From Gloeobacter violaceus PCC 7421 (GTDB lineage Bacteria > Cyanobacteriota > Cyanobacteriia > Gloeobacterales > Gloeobacteraceae): DNA of 64,000 bases. The stretch is from contig NC_005125.1 in assembly GCF_000011385.1 (NCBI RefSeq), positions 2,046,001-2,110,000 on the forward strand, written 5' to 3'. The position numbers and the translations under genes were made by a program. Shown here piece by piece: positions 30,334 to 41,900 of this stretch. Numbering within the stretch: position 1 is the first letter of the stretch; the number at the start of each line of letters is the position of its first letter. The notes below the pieces were generated by a model. That model ran no database searches. It had not been told where the DNA came from and saw nothing but the letters and a program-made list of their open reading frames with translations.

Positions 30334-31919
30334 GGCAAGGCTCCTGCAGCCGCCGGCGCGCCGCCGTTGGCATGGTGCTCGACCTCGACGCCGCTCGCTT
30401 CGGGGTCGGCGGCCGCGGCCTGCGGGCGCAACCGGCGCTTGAGGATCCGGCCTGTGGGCGATTTGGGCAGCGCCTCCACCACCGTGAGCCGCCGCGGCAC
30501 TTTGATCGGGGCGAGTTGCGAGCGGGCGTAGTGCACAAGCTCGGCCTCCCCGACCGTCGCTCCTTCGTGCAGGCTCACGTAGGCGTGGACAACCTCGCCC
30601 TTGTCGGGGTCCGGGTCGCCCACGACGGCGGCTTCGCGCACCGCCCGGTGGCTGAGCAGGACTTTTTCGACCTCCTGGGAATAGACATTCTGGCCGCTGA
30701 CGATGATTACATCTTTGATGCGGTCGACCACAAAGTAGTACCCATCCGCGTCCCGATAGCCCAGATCCCCCGAGCGCAACCAGCCGTCCAGAAATACCGC
30801 TGCGCTCGCCTCCGGCCGGTTGTGGTAGCCCTTGAAGACATGGGGGCCGCGGATCAACAACTCGCCCACCTGGCGCTCGCCCAGCAAGGCACCGGTTTGC
30901 GGGTCGCAGATAGCCAGTTCCGGTCCCCCCGGCAGGGGCTTGCCGATCGAGCCGGGCCGGACCGGGCCGGGCAGGGGATTGAGGGTGGTGCTGCTGACGC
31001 ATTCGGTGAGGCCGTAGCCCTGGCGGACGATGTCCCCGAAGCGGGCGCGAAAGTCCGCCTCCACCTGGGGGTGCAGGGCGCTGCCGCCGCAACAGACGCA
31101 CCGCAGGTTCTCCGTCAGCCGAAAGTCCGCCGGAAAACGCAGCAGCGTCGAGAGCAGATTCGGCACGGCGATCAAAAAGCTCAAGCGCGGATCGCGCAGG
31201 TGCTCCATCAGACGCTTGGGGGTGAGCCGGTGCTCGAAGGTGACCGACGCTCCCATCAGCGCAAAGAGCACCAGGGCCACCATGCATCCGAACGAATGGA
31301 ACAACGGCAGGACACACAGCAGGTGGTCCTTCGGCGTGCCTTCGATGGCTATCCGGCTGCTCTGGGCGATGGCCCAGAAGTTGCCGTGGGTGAGCAGGGC
31401 GGCTTTCGGTTCACCGGTAGTTCCGGAAGTGTACAGCAGTGCGGCGGTATCCGTCGGGTGGATCCGCTGGATGCCGCTGCGCCCGGCAGTCGCCGTCAGC
31501 TCGGCAAAGCTCAGATCCCCGGCCGGGACCTCGCCGCCCACGACGATAAAAGTCAACATCGGCGGCAGACAGCGCAGCGGCGCCAGGGTCGGCAGCAAAT
31601 CGGCGGTGGTGATCACCGCCTGGGCCTGTGAATCGAGCAAGATATGCCGCAACTCGCGCAGGGTCAGCTGGGGATTGATCAGTACGGGTTGCGCCCCCAA
31701 CCACCACAGGCCGTACATGGCCAGGCCGTATTCGGGAAGATTCGGCAGCATCACGGCGATCCGGCAACCGGGGGCGTACCCGAGCCGCCGCAGGCCGGTC
31801 GCCAAATTTTCGCTCGCGCGCACCACCTGGTTGTAGGTATAGGAGCGGCCGTCGCCGGTGAAGAGGGTTTTGCGGGGCGTATTTTCGAGCCCCTCGTCCA
31901 GGATGTAGGCAAGATTCAT
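30321..31919 (-). CDS. Acyl-CoA synthetase-like AMP-binding ligase
   Basis: ANL-family enzyme of 532 residues that is closer to long-chain or medium-chain acyl-CoA synthetases than to FAALs: LLYTSGTTGEPKAALLTHGN, GYGLTECVSSTT, WLRSGDLGYRDADGYYFVVDR and KSPTGRILKRRL, with no FAAL-type insertion evident. It probably activates a carboxylic acid to acyl-AMP and then to CoA or ACP thioester. The start overlaps the phosphopantetheinyl transferase stop (ATGA, 31916-31919). The tail after residue 505 is Ala/Glu-rich and unusual. Confidence 0.88.
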   Translation of the reverse strand: MNLAYILDEGLENTPRKTLFTGDGRSYTYNQVVRASENLATGLRRLGYAPGCRIAVMLPNLPEYGLAMYGLWWLGAQPVLINPQLTLRELRHILLDSQAQAVITTADLLPTLAPLRCLPPMLTFIVVGGEVPAGDLSFAELTATAGRSGIQRIHPTDTAALLYTSGTTGEPKAALLTHGNFWAIAQSSRIAIEGTPKDHLLCVLPLFHSFGCMVALVLFALMGASVTFEHRLTPKRLMEHLRDPRLSFLIAVPNLLSTLLRFPADFRLTENLRCVCCGGSALHPQVEADFRARFGDIVRQGYGLTECVSSTTLNPLPGPVRPGSIGKPLPGGPELAICDPQTGALLGERQVGELLIRGPHVFKGYHNRPEASAAVFLDGWLRSGDLGYRDADGYYFVVDRIKDVIIVSGQNVYSQEVEKVLLSHRAVREAAVVGDPDPDKGEVVHAYVSLHEGATVGEAELVHYARSQLAPIKVPRRLTVVEALPKSPTGRILKRRLRPQAAAADPEASGVEVEHHANGGAPAAAGALPCKK

Positions 31920-32683
31920 CGCGGCGATCTCCTTGAAATCGGCTCCGGGCTGTGCCAGCAGTGCACCTGCCCGCTCGAACCTTCCACAGCCAGAGCTGCC
32001 GGATAATCCGGCCAGGGCAACAGGTCCAACAGCACCCAGCGCCCGGCTTCTCCAGATTCCTCCCGACTTTGCAGGAGTGCTGCCGGTGCGTCCGGTGCGA
32101 GCGAAACTGTGTAGCGGTCGGGAGCGAGTGCGAAGCCATATCCCCTGGCTTTGGCGTAGGCCTCTTTGCGCGTCCAGCAACGAAAAAAAGCGGCGCGGCG
32201 CTGGTAGGGCGCGAGGGCTTTGAATACCCGGTTTTCGTCCTCGGAGAAAGCGACACGCGCAAGCTGATCGAAATTGGCGAGCGGTCGATCCCATTCGAGA
32301 TCGACGCCGACCTCCCGCCCGCAGCTGAAGGCGTAGACGGCCTTTCCCTGGCTGTGGGACAAATTGAAGCGCAAGGGGTGCGCCCCGTCGGCCAGCAGCG
32401 GTTTGCCGTGCGCTCCGTAGCTGATTGGCACGCAAGCCGGTTCGCTCTGCAGATACAGTCCCAGCAGCATCCGCAGTGTGGCGCGGCCGACGATAAAGCG
32501 CCGGCGGTGCTGCTCGAAGCAGAAGCGTTCCGCCCGGCTCCGTTCCTGCGGGCACAGGGTGCGCTCCAGCACCGGCAGCGGAGCGGCGGGCCAATCGAGA
32601 TCCGCCTGCCAGATGTGTACCGCAGCCGGGGTCAGCACCGGCGGGGCGGCAGTCGGCCGCCACGGGGCTTCAATAGCGACCAT
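31916..32683 (-). CDS. Sfp-type 4'-phosphopantetheinyl transferase
   Basis: A 255-residue enzyme that moves the 4'-phosphopantetheine arm from CoA to carrier-protein serines. It shows the Sfp signatures FNLSHSQGKAVYAFS, VGVDLEWDRP (Mg2+-binding Asp and Glu) and FRCWTRKEAYAKARG. The length matches Sfp/HetI-type enzymes. The ATG at 32683 lies inside the end of the flavin mono-oxygenase gene (14-base overlap). It presumably activates all seven carrier sites in the operon. Confidence 0.93.
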   Translation of the reverse strand: MVAIEAPWRPTAAPPVLTPAAVHIWQADLDWPAAPLPVLERTLCPQERSRAERFCFEQHRRRFIVGRATLRMLLGLYLQSEPACVPISYGAHGKPLLADGAHPLRFNLSHSQGKAVYAFSCGREVGVDLEWDRPLANFDQLARVAFSEDENRVFKALAPYQRRAAFFRCWTRKEAYAKARGYGFALAPDRYTVSLAPDAPAALLQSREESGEAGRWVLLDLLPWPDYPAALAVEGSSGQVHCWHSPEPISRRSPR

Positions 32684-34148
32684 CGGGGGAGGCTGGTCCA
32701 GCCAGCGCCGAAGGGTCGCCGGTGCGCATCGGGGTGGAGAAACCGCCCGGTGGGGACGGGCTGTCGGCGGGCTGCCTGCGGAAAGCTTTGGCGAGCACCC
32801 CGGCGGCGATCTCCGGTTGGAAGAATACCCCCGGCGGTTTGAGCATGTTGACCACCTCGATGTAGGTGGTGAACATACTGGCCTTTTCGGTAGCGAGCAT
32901 CTGCACGCGGTCCATGTACCAGTGCATGAATCGGGTGCGCATCGAGCGCTGCCCCCCTTCGGTGACCGGATAACGAAAGTCCTCGCCCGTGGCCATCAGC
33001 CAGGGATAGGTGTTCAGTTCGGCGAGGTTCTTCTGGAAGCGCTGCCCCAAACCGGTCAGCTCGGCGCCGGGTTGCTCCTGCAAACAGCGCTCCAGCAACA
33101 GCGCCCCCCGCCCGGCCATGGTGATCCCCTGGCCGTAGAGCGGATTGAAGGCGCAGGTGGCGTCCCCGAGCACCACCAGCCGTTCGGGCCAGCGCGGCAG
33201 CCGTTCGTAGTGGCGCAGACAGTTCTCGGCATTCTGGAAGCCATAGATAGGCGAGACGGGCCGGGCGCCCTGGATGGTCTCGTACAGTAGCGGGCTGCGC
33301 AAAGAGCGCGCGAACTCCAGATAGCCGGCCTCATCGGTGGGTGGATAGTCCCGGGCTCCACCGCCCAGGGTGACGATCCAGCGATCGCCCTCGAGCGGAA
33401 AGAGCGCGCCCCCGCGCAACATCGCGGGGGGTTTGCGAAAGACGTTCAGGGATTTCCACTGACCGTGGAAGTTCTCGGGGCGGGCGTAGTAGCGGGTGGC
33501 ATAGCCCATGAAGGCGTTGATTTTGGTCTGTTCGAGGGAGCCGTAGCCCAGCGCTTCCAGCCACTGCGGCATCCGGGTGTTCCGCCCGCTCGCATCGACG
33601 ACCAGGTCGGCGCTCAACGATTCGACCGCGCCGGGAGCGCTCTCGGCGCGCTGGCTGCAGCGGACCCGCACCCCGCTGATGCGGCTGCGGCCAGGATCGC
33701 TCAACAGTTCGATGACTTCGGCTGTGGTCCGAAAAGCGATGTTCTTGATGCTCCGGACGCGCCTGCGCACGCACCACTCCAGCAGATCCCGGCTCAAGGA
33801 GTAGGTGCGCAGACCGCTGTAGTAGCGCGGAGCCCAGCCGGCCGGCAAAAACCAGAGCGCCTCCGCACCCCATTCGAGGGGCACAGCGCCGCCCGCCTGC
33901 AAATCGGCTTCGATGCCCGGCAACAATTGCTCCAGGATCATCAGCCCCCGGGCCAGCAACAGGTGAAAATGGCGAGCCTGGGGTACCCCTTTGCGAAATT
34001 CGGGCTGATCTGCGAGGCGATCGCGCTCGAGGATGCTCACCCGCTCGAAGTGGGGAGCGAGCACCCGGGCGGCCAGCAGGCCGGCGATGCTGCCGCCGAT
34101 GACGACGGCGTGCCGACGGCCGGGGGGGGCAGTGGTAAGGTCAAACAT
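32670..34148 (-). CDS. FAD-dependent mono-oxygenase (epoxidase/hydroxylase type)
   Basis: Flavoprotein of 492 residues. It has an N-terminal Rossmann loop VIGGSIAGLLAARVL, a conserved RKGVPQARHFHLLLARG stretch and the FAD motif VLGDATCAFNPLYGQGITMAG. This combination resembles the group that includes polyether epoxidases such as Lsd18 and squalene-epoxidase-like enzymes (from memory of that family, not from a search). The start is ATG at 34148 with AGGAA upstream; the in-frame TTG at 34151 is less likely. It could epoxidise one of the double bonds made by the four desaturases or the DH domains. Confidence 0.85.
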   Translation of the reverse strand: MFDLTTAPPGRRHAVVIGGSIAGLLAARVLAPHFERVSILERDRLADQPEFRKGVPQARHFHLLLARGLMILEQLLPGIEADLQAGGAVPLEWGAEALWFLPAGWAPRYYSGLRTYSLSRDLLEWCVRRRVRSIKNIAFRTTAEVIELLSDPGRSRISGVRVRCSQRAESAPGAVESLSADLVVDASGRNTRMPQWLEALGYGSLEQTKINAFMGYATRYYARPENFHGQWKSLNVFRKPPAMLRGGALFPLEGDRWIVTLGGGARDYPPTDEAGYLEFARSLRSPLLYETIQGARPVSPIYGFQNAENCLRHYERLPRWPERLVVLGDATCAFNPLYGQGITMAGRGALLLERCLQEQPGAELTGLGQRFQKNLAELNTYPWLMATGEDFRYPVTEGGQRSMRTRFMHWYMDRVQMLATEKASMFTTYIEVVNMLKPPGVFFQPEIAAGVLAKAFRRQPADSPSPPGGFSTPMRTGDPSALAGPASPDGRY

Positions 34149-34189
34149 CAAAGTGGTTCCTGCGTTGGTGAAATGGCGCGAAAACGGTC

Positions 34190-35944
34190 CTATTGGCTGC
34201 TCCAGGCTTCGAGGGTACCGGCCAGGTAGCGCGCCCGCGCCCCGAGGCGCTGGATTTTGCCGATGGCGGTCTTGGGCAATGTTCCGGGTTTGAGCAGCAC
34301 CACGGTGGGCCGCAGACCGTGCTGCTCGGCGACGGCCCGCTGGACGGCGCTCACGATCGACTTTGCCGCCGGCACGGGCACCGGATCGTCGTCGGCCAGT
34401 TCCGCGGCCACCACCAGCCGCTCTTCACCGTCCGATGGGATCGAAAAGGCGGCGCTGGAGTTGGGCCGCAGGGCCGGATGGCTCGTCTGCACCGTCAATT
34501 CGATGTCCTGCGGGTAGTGGTTGCGGCCGCTGATGATGATGAGCTCTTTGCAGCGCCCGGTCAGAAAAAAGTGGCCGTCGGCGATAAAGCCCAGATCTCC
34601 CGTGCGCAAAAACGGGCCTTCCGCGCAATCGGCGATCCGGGCTGCGAAGGTCGCCTGGGAGATGTCCGGTTTTTGCCAGTAGCCGCTTGCGACACTGCCG
34701 CCGGCCACCCAGATTTCGCCGATCTCGCCCGGCTGACAGCGCCGCCGGGTTTCGGGGTGGACGACGGCGATGGTCGGGTCATGGTCGTACAGTTCGAACC
34801 CGGCCACTTTGATCGCCTCGGCCTGGCCGGGGGGGGCATCGACGGCGCGGCCCGCCGCCAGGTGGGCCTTGTCGAGGGCTTTGACTTTTGGGCGTTCGGA
34901 CTTGCGGCCGACGGAGACCATCAGGACGCTTTCCGCCAGGCCGTAACCGGGCACGAACGTCTCGGGGCGAAACCCGCAGGGGGCGAAGGCGGCGCTAAAG
35001 CGCTCGAGCAAGTCGCACTGGATGGGTTCACCGCCGATAATCGCCACCTCCCAACTGCTCAGGTCCAGTTCGCCGCGCTGTTCGGGCGGAATTTCTTTGA
35101 TGCAGAGGTTGAAGCCGAAGTTGGGGCCTGCCGCCCCCCGGCCCCGGTAGCGCGAGATAGCCCTCAACCAGCGCAACGGCCGCTGCAAAAAAGCCGGCGG
35201 TGGCATCAGCACGCTCAGATAACCGACGTAGACCGGTTGCACCACCGCGGACATCAAAGCCAGGTTGTGGTGCAAAGGCAGCCAGGTCACCCAGGTGGAT
35301 TGCTCCGTGTGGTGGCAGGCGCTCTGGATCAGCTTCTGGTTGTGCAGGACGTTGGCGTGGGTGAGCATGACGCCCTTCGGAGCGGCTGTGGAACCCGAGG
35401 TGTACTGCAGCAGCGCGATGGAAGCACTCTCTACCTGCGGGGGGCGCCACGATTCGGCCGGTGTCTCGGGCAACGGGTCGGTGCACAGCCACTGCAGCGG
35501 CTGCCGCTCTTCGCCGCCGGCCAGTTGGGAGTGGACGAGCGCGTGCACGCCGGTGGTGGTGAGCACCCAGCGCGCCTGGGCGTCGCGGATCACCCCGTGC
35601 AGACCCGCGAGGCTCTTCTCCAGTTGCGTCGGATCGGGTGGGTAGGCCGGTGCGGCGATCACGCCTGCGTACAGGCAACCGTAGAAGGCGGCCACGTAGT
35701 CCAATCCTGTCGGATAGAGCAGCACCGCCCGTTCACCGGCGGCGGCAAAAGTCTGCAGATGGGCTGCGATCGCCCGGGCGCGCCGATCGAGTTCGCCGTA
35801 GGTGAGGTTGCTCTCCTGCGTCTCGCCGTCGGCCAAGAAGGTGAAGGCGAGTCTTTCGGGCTGCTGGATTGCCCGGCGCTGCAGCATTTCGACGAGCGTC
35901 GTCGGTTGGGCGGCAATGGACGGATTGTCGAGTAGGTTGACCAT
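34190..35944 (-). CDS. Fatty acyl-AMP ligase (FAAL2)
   Basis: ANL ligase of 584 residues and FAAL type: LLQYTSGSTAAPKGVMLTH, FVPGYGLAESVLMVS, FLRTGDLGFIADGHFF and a catalytic Lys in KTAIGKIQRL. It has the long FAAL-specific insert after the P-loop half. It activates a fatty acid for transfer to a carrier protein without CoA. It lies between the PKS3 gene (42 bases upstream) and the flavin mono-oxygenase. It is clearly diverged from FAAL1, so it may load a different acid or a different ACP. Confidence 0.92.
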   Translation of the reverse strand: MVNLLDNPSIAAQPTTLVEMLQRRAIQQPERLAFTFLADGETQESNLTYGELDRRARAIAAHLQTFAAAGERAVLLYPTGLDYVAAFYGCLYAGVIAAPAYPPDPTQLEKSLAGLHGVIRDAQARWVLTTTGVHALVHSQLAGGEERQPLQWLCTDPLPETPAESWRPPQVESASIALLQYTSGSTAAPKGVMLTHANVLHNQKLIQSACHHTEQSTWVTWLPLHHNLALMSAVVQPVYVGYLSVLMPPPAFLQRPLRWLRAISRYRGRGAAGPNFGFNLCIKEIPPEQRGELDLSSWEVAIIGGEPIQCDLLERFSAAFAPCGFRPETFVPGYGLAESVLMVSVGRKSERPKVKALDKAHLAAGRAVDAPPGQAEAIKVAGFELYDHDPTIAVVHPETRRRCQPGEIGEIWVAGGSVASGYWQKPDISQATFAARIADCAEGPFLRTGDLGFIADGHFFLTGRCKELIIISGRNHYPQDIELTVQTSHPALRPNSSAAFSIPSDGEERLVVAAELADDDPVPVPAAKSIVSAVQRAVAEQHGLRPTVVLLKPGTLPKTAIGKIQRLGARARYLAGTLEAWSSQ

Positions 35945-35986
35945 GGTTTGGCTCTAAAATCACGACATTTTGGGTGGGGGTCGCCG

Positions 35987-38900
35987 CTAGTGGGCGCTCG
36001 GGGCGGCGAGCAAACCCGCCGCGACCGCCCCGAGCACCGCCTCGCGGGCGCTCTCGAGGAAGATGTGGTTGCCTGCAAACATCTCCAGCTGGAAGGCGCC
36101 GTTGGTGTGGGCGGACCAGGCAGCCAGCGACTCGCGGTCGACGACGGTGTCCTGCAGGCCGCCAAAGGCGGTGATCGGGCAATCGAGAGGCGGCTCCTCG
36201 GTGTAGAGGTGGGTGCTCAGGAGGCAGGCGTCCGCCCGCACCCGCGGCAGCAGAACCTGCATGAATTCGGCATTGTCCATCAGCGACTGGGGTGCGCTGA
36301 TGACGCGCGGGATCTCCTCGCGGAGCCTGGCGTCCGTCCAGCCGGACACCCCGGTGCCCTGGGACGGCGTGCGCAGGTGCGGCGCATAGTAGGCGGCGGC
36401 AAACAGATGAACCGGCAGCGCGCCGGATTGGCGGCGCAGCCGCCGGGCCAGTTCGAAGCAGACCAGCGCCCCCAGGCTGTGGCCGTAGAAGGCAAACGGC
36501 CGATCCAGCTCGGGGCCGATCTGCTCGGCCAGGGTCGCAATCAGCGCGAAGAAATCCGCCACGGGCGGCTCTTCGAGCCGCTCCTCGCGCCCCGGCAATT
36601 GAATGGCGCAGACTTCGACGTCGGCAGGCAAACCCTCCGGCCATTGCCGAAAAGTCGAGGCGCCGCCGCCCAGATAGTGGAAGCAGAACAGGCGCAACCG
36701 CGCGCCGGGATTCGGTCGGGGGCGCACCAGCCAGGGGTTGTCCCGTCCGGCGGCGGTTCCGGAGGTTGAGCCTGCCGGCGCATCGGCGGCAACCTGCTGC
36801 GCCAGTTTCCAGGCGAGCTGGGAGAGGCTGGGATTTTGCAACAGCAGCACCACCGGCACACTCACCCCCAGCTCACCTTCGATTCGTCGCTTGAGTTCGG
36901 TGGTCATCAACGAATCGAGACCCAGTTCGTTGACCGGTTGCTCCAGATCGAAACTGTGGGAGGGAGCGAGCCCCAGCACCTGGGCCAACTGGCCGCGCAG
37001 GTGGGTCAGCAAAAGGGCATAGCAGGGCTCAAAACCGAGCGAGCGCAACTGTTGGGCCAGTTCGGCGCCGCCGCTTGGAGCTGGAACCGCCGCGCTCTGC
37101 CGGGGTTGAACCTCCCGGGCGATTTGCCTGAGCAAGGACGGCAGGCGGCCCGGCAGGAACGGTTGGACAAACTTCGCCCACTGCACCGGCAGCACGCCCA
37201 GTTGGGCGGGAACGGCCTGGCGGAGCATCCATTCGAGGGCCTTGAGGCCGCGCTGGACCGGGATGGCGCTCACCCCCTGGGCGGCGATCCGCTCCTGATA
37301 CCGGCGGCTAAGGGCGGCGGCCATGCCGCCTTCGGCCCAGGGTCCCCAGTTGATACTGAGGGCGGGCAGGCCCAGGGCGCGGCGGTGATGGGCCAGCGCG
37401 TCCAGACAGGCGTTCGCCGCCGCGTAATTGCCCTGTCCCGGGGAGCCCAACAAACCGGCCACCGAAGAGAACAGCACAAAAAAGTCCAGATCGATCTGGC
37501 GGGTGAGCGTGTGCAAATGCCAGGCTCCCTGCACCTTCGGGGCGAGGACGGCGGCAAAGCGTTCGCGGTTTTGCTGGACCAGCAGGCCGTCGTCGAGCAC
37601 CCCCGCCGCGTGCACGATCCCGCGCAGCGGCGGCAGCGCATCGCCGAAATGCTCCAGGACAGCCTGCGCCTGGTGCGGGTCGCAGATGTCCGCCTGCAGA
37701 ACGCAGATCTGGGCTCCAAGCTTCCTGAGGCCGGCAAGAGCAGCTTCGGCCTCGGGCGAGGGGGCGCGTCGGCCCACCAGCGCCAGGTGCCTGGCACCCT
37801 GCTCGACCATCCACCGCGCCACCTGCAGACCGAGATTGCCCAGCCCGCCGGTCACCAGATAGCCGCCGCTCTCCCAAGCGGGGGGGGCGCCCGCGGCAGT
37901 CCGGCCCTGGCGGGTCTGCACCAGGCGGGCCGCCAGCCGTTCCTCCCCGCGCCAGGCCACGTGATCTTCGCCATCCGGCGCCTGCAGTTGAGCAAGCAAC
38001 CGGGCGCCCTCGTCGCGGCCGGGCTCGACATCGAGATCCACAAGCCCTCCCCAGAGTTCCGGGTGTTCCAGGGCGATCACCCGACCCAGGCCCCACAGGG
38101 CGTTGTGCTCCACCGCGCGCTCGCCAAGGGGTTGTCCGAGCGCCTGGGTTCCCCGGGTGACCAGCCACAGCGGCGCCTGGCTTTCGGCGAGCACCAGCGC
38201 CTGGACCAGGTGCAGCGCACTTTCCCAGAGCGCTGGTCCGCTCGCCTCCTCCAGGCTCCACAGGTGCACAACCCCCAGCAGCGGCAGGCCGTTGGTGCTC
38301 ACAATTTCCCGCATCAGCCGCCGAAAATCCTCCGGCTTTTGCCCATTGAGCGCGTAGTGCCGAGCGGGCTCCAGAATTGCGAACTGCTCGGAGGCAACCA
38401 CGCGGACGCTGCTGTGGCCCTGCGCCTCCAACCGGGTAGCCAGGTCCGCTCCCAGAGCGCTGTTGCCGCTCAGCACGATCCAACGGCCCGGCGGCCGGGT
38501 TGCGATTTGGGGGGCAGGCAAAGGCAGCGGTTGCCAGGCGAGTTCGTAGAACCAGTCGTTCGACTGCATGATGTTGAGCAACGCTTCGCGCGAAGCGCGC
38601 TTCATCAACAGACCGTCAATTTCGAGCACCACCCGGCCCTGCGCGTCGTAGAGCACATAGTCCCCGGTGAGCGTGCCGGTCTGCTGCTGCTCGCGCGGGC
38701 GCATCCGCACGTGGCTGCGCAGCTGTCCGCGCGCCGGGCTGCCGTGGTAGCGGATCCGCTCGAAATGCACCGGAATGTGCACGTCGTTGCCATGGAACGC
38801 CTGCTCGCCCGCAGTGGGCAAAGCGCCCGCCAGCACCTGCAAACAGGAATCGAGCATCACCGGATGGATCTGGTAGAGCGAGGCTTCTGCCTCCAGACCC

Positions 38901-41900
38901 TCCGGCAGTTGCAGGTACCCCAGGGCTTCTCCGTCGCATCGCTCGACCTGACGGACCCCTTGAAGCTTGGGTCCGAGATCCAGCCCCGCTTCGCGGATGC
39001 GCCGGTAGAACGCTTCGACCGATTCCGGGCTGAGGGGGGCGGCAAAATCGGGCCGGTACAGCTTCTGGGTGTCCGTTGCGCGGACAAGCTCACCGGTGGC
39101 GAGCACTTTCCAGTCGGCTTCGCCCGCTTCGGCGCGCTCCTTGCCGCAACACACCTGAAAAGTAGCCCGGTCCGCTCCATCCGGTTCGAAGATCAGCTGC
39201 ACGAGGCGCTCCTCGCCGTCAAACAGCGTGAAGGCCTCCTGGATCAACACGTCCTGCAGGGTGTAGGCACCCTCGCCGAGGACGGCGCCCGCGGCGGCGA
39301 TCGCCATCGAGATGTACGAAGCTCCCGGTACGACCACGACACCGTGCAGGCGGTGATCGTCGAGAAAGGGCTGACGGGCGACGCCGACGCGCGCCTGAAA
39401 CTGGACCTGCTTGAGGGGCGAGGGCAGGCGCCCGCCCAGCATCGCCTGGGGAGCCCCGTCCGCGGCGAGGACGAGATCGGCCCGGCTCGCAGGCGGGACG
39501 TCGAGCCAGTGGCGCTCGCGCTGCCAGGGATAGAGGGGCAGATCGGCACAAAAGCGCCCCTGCGGGGCAAGGCGTTCCCAGGCGATCGCAAAGTCGAGGG
39601 TGTAGAGCGTGCCCAGGGCCGCCAGCAGCGCGGGACGCTCCGGCTCCTTGCGGCGCAGCGAGGCCAGAACGACGCCTTCTTGATCCGCCTGCTCCAGGCA
39701 TTGGCGGATCGCACCGCCCAGCACCGGATGGGGGCTCAACTCCAAAAAGACGGTATAGCGATCGGCTATCAGTGCTGCGACCGCCTCGGCAAAGCGCACA
39801 GGCTCCCGGAGATTGCGCCCCCAGTAGACCGCTTCGAACTGCCCGCCTGCGGCACTTTCGCCGGTGAGCGTCGAATAAATTGGCACCGCAGCGGGGCGGG
39901 GGGACAGACCGGCCAACAGAGCGCTCAGTTCCCGCGCGAACGGCTCCATCTGCGGGCAATGGAAGGCGTAGTCCACCGGGAGATATTTGTGATAGATGTC
40001 GCGGCGCTCCAGAATCGCCACCACTGCCGCCAGGGCCGCACTTTCGCCGGACAGCACCGTCGAGGTGGGACTGTTGACGGCAGCAACGGCGATCCGGTCG
40101 CCAAAGTTCTCGATCAGTTGCTGCGCCTGGGCCGCGGGCAACTCCACCGCCACCATCCGCCCCCGCCCGGTCGCCTGCTCCATCAGCCGCGCCCTGTGCA
40201 CAACGATGCGCACCGCCTCTTCGAGGGTCAGCACCCCGGCGATGTGGGCCGCGGCCACCTCCCCGACGCTGTGGCCGACCACACCGTCCGGTGGGACCCC
40301 CCAGCTGCGCCACAGGTCCGCCAGGCCCACCTGCAGGGCAAACAGAGCCGGTTGGGCAAACTCCGTCTGCAAAAGGCGCGAATCGGCCTCCGGTGCGCGC
40401 AGTTCCTCCAATAGCGACCAGCCCGCCTGTTCGCGCACAGCGGCGTCACAGCGCTCGACGGCGGCTTTAAACAGCGGCTCCTGCTCCAGCAATTCCCGTC
40501 CCATCGCCCACCACTGCGGACCCTGGCCCGAGAACACAAAAGCGATCCTCGGGCGGCGTTTGCGCGGTTGCCTGCCGCTCACCACGCCGCAGTGCGGCTG
40601 GCCCCGGCCAAAATCCTCCAGACGCTCGCCCAGTTCGGCAAGGGTGTGGGCGACCACAGCGAGGCGCTCGCCGTGGTGGTTGCGGCGCAGCCCGGCGCTA
40701 TAGGCAAGATCCGCCAGGGCGGGAAGCGCCTGGTCCGAGCGCAGCCACGCGCGGTACGCCGAAGCCAGATCCTGCAAAGCTTGGGCTGTGCGGGCCGACA
40801 GAGGCACCAGATACGCGTCGGCCTGCGGCACGGCGGGGGCGGGCACCGGCAGGGCGGGCGCCTCCTGCAGAATTACATGGGCGTTCGTGCCGCCAAAGCC
40901 AAAGGAGCTGATCCCGGCAAGGGCCGGTTGCGACGCTTGCGGCCAGGGAACGAGGCTATCCAGGACCCGCACCGGCAGCCGCTCAAACGGGATGTGCGGG
41001 TTGGCCTGCTCGAAGTGCAGACTCGGCGGGATCTGCCGATGCTGCAGCGACAGCGCCACTTTGATGATCCCGGCGATCCCGGCGGCGGCCTCCAGGTGGC
41101 CGATGTTCGTCTTGACCGAGCCCAGCAGACAGGGATTGTCCGGGGAGCGCCGGCCGGCCAGCACTGCGCCCAGGGCCAGCACTTCGATCGGATCGCCCAG
41201 GGGGGTACCGGTGCCGTGGGCTTCGACGTAGCCGATCGCTTCCGGTGGCACTCCGGCGGCGGCGAGGGCCTCCCGGATGACCGCCTGCTGCGCCAATCCG
41301 TTCGGAGCCGTCAGGCTGCTGCTGCGCCCGTCCTGGTTGAGGGCGCAGCCCGCCACCAGCGCCAGCACCCGGTCCCCGTCGCGCTCGGCGTCCGCCAGGC
41401 GCTTCAAGATCACCGCACCGCAGCCTTCGCCGCGGACGTACCCGTTGGCACGGCTGTCGAAGGTGCGGCAGCGCCCATCGGGCGAGAGCATCTGCGCCTC
41501 AGAAAAGATAATCGTCAGGTCCGGAGAGAGCAGCAGATTGACGCCGCCGGCCAGGGCCAGATCCGATTCGCGATGGGCCAGACTCCGGCAGGCCAGGTGC
41601 AAAGCCACCAGCGAAGAGGAGCAGGCCGTGTCGACCGCCAGGCTCGGGCCGCGCAGATCCAGCAGATAGGACAGGCGATTGGCGGCGATGCTGAAGGCGT
41701 TGCCGGTGCCGACCAGGGCGTCGAGCCGGTCGGGAAATCGCCTGTTGACCCGCGTATAGTCCTGGGTGCATATCCCCACGAACACCCCCGTCCGGCTGCC
41801 TGCGAGGCGCTCCAGCGGCAGTCCCGCCTGCTCGAAGGCGTCGCAGGCCACCTCCAGCAACAGCCGCTGCTGCGGATCCATCAGCCGCGCTTCGCGGGGG

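Noticed and set aside
32670-34148. Tryptophan halogenase assignment for the flavin mono-oxygenase
   Set aside because: The halogenase WxWxIP motif and active-site Lys context are not evident; the epoxidase/hydroxylase-like pattern fits better.
36836-40414. A 1192-codon open frame on the + strand
   Set aside because: It lies antisense to the KS-AT-DH-KR-ACP-TE gene, has no recognisable motif and a Gln/Arg/His-rich composition typical of the reverse frame of GC-rich genes.
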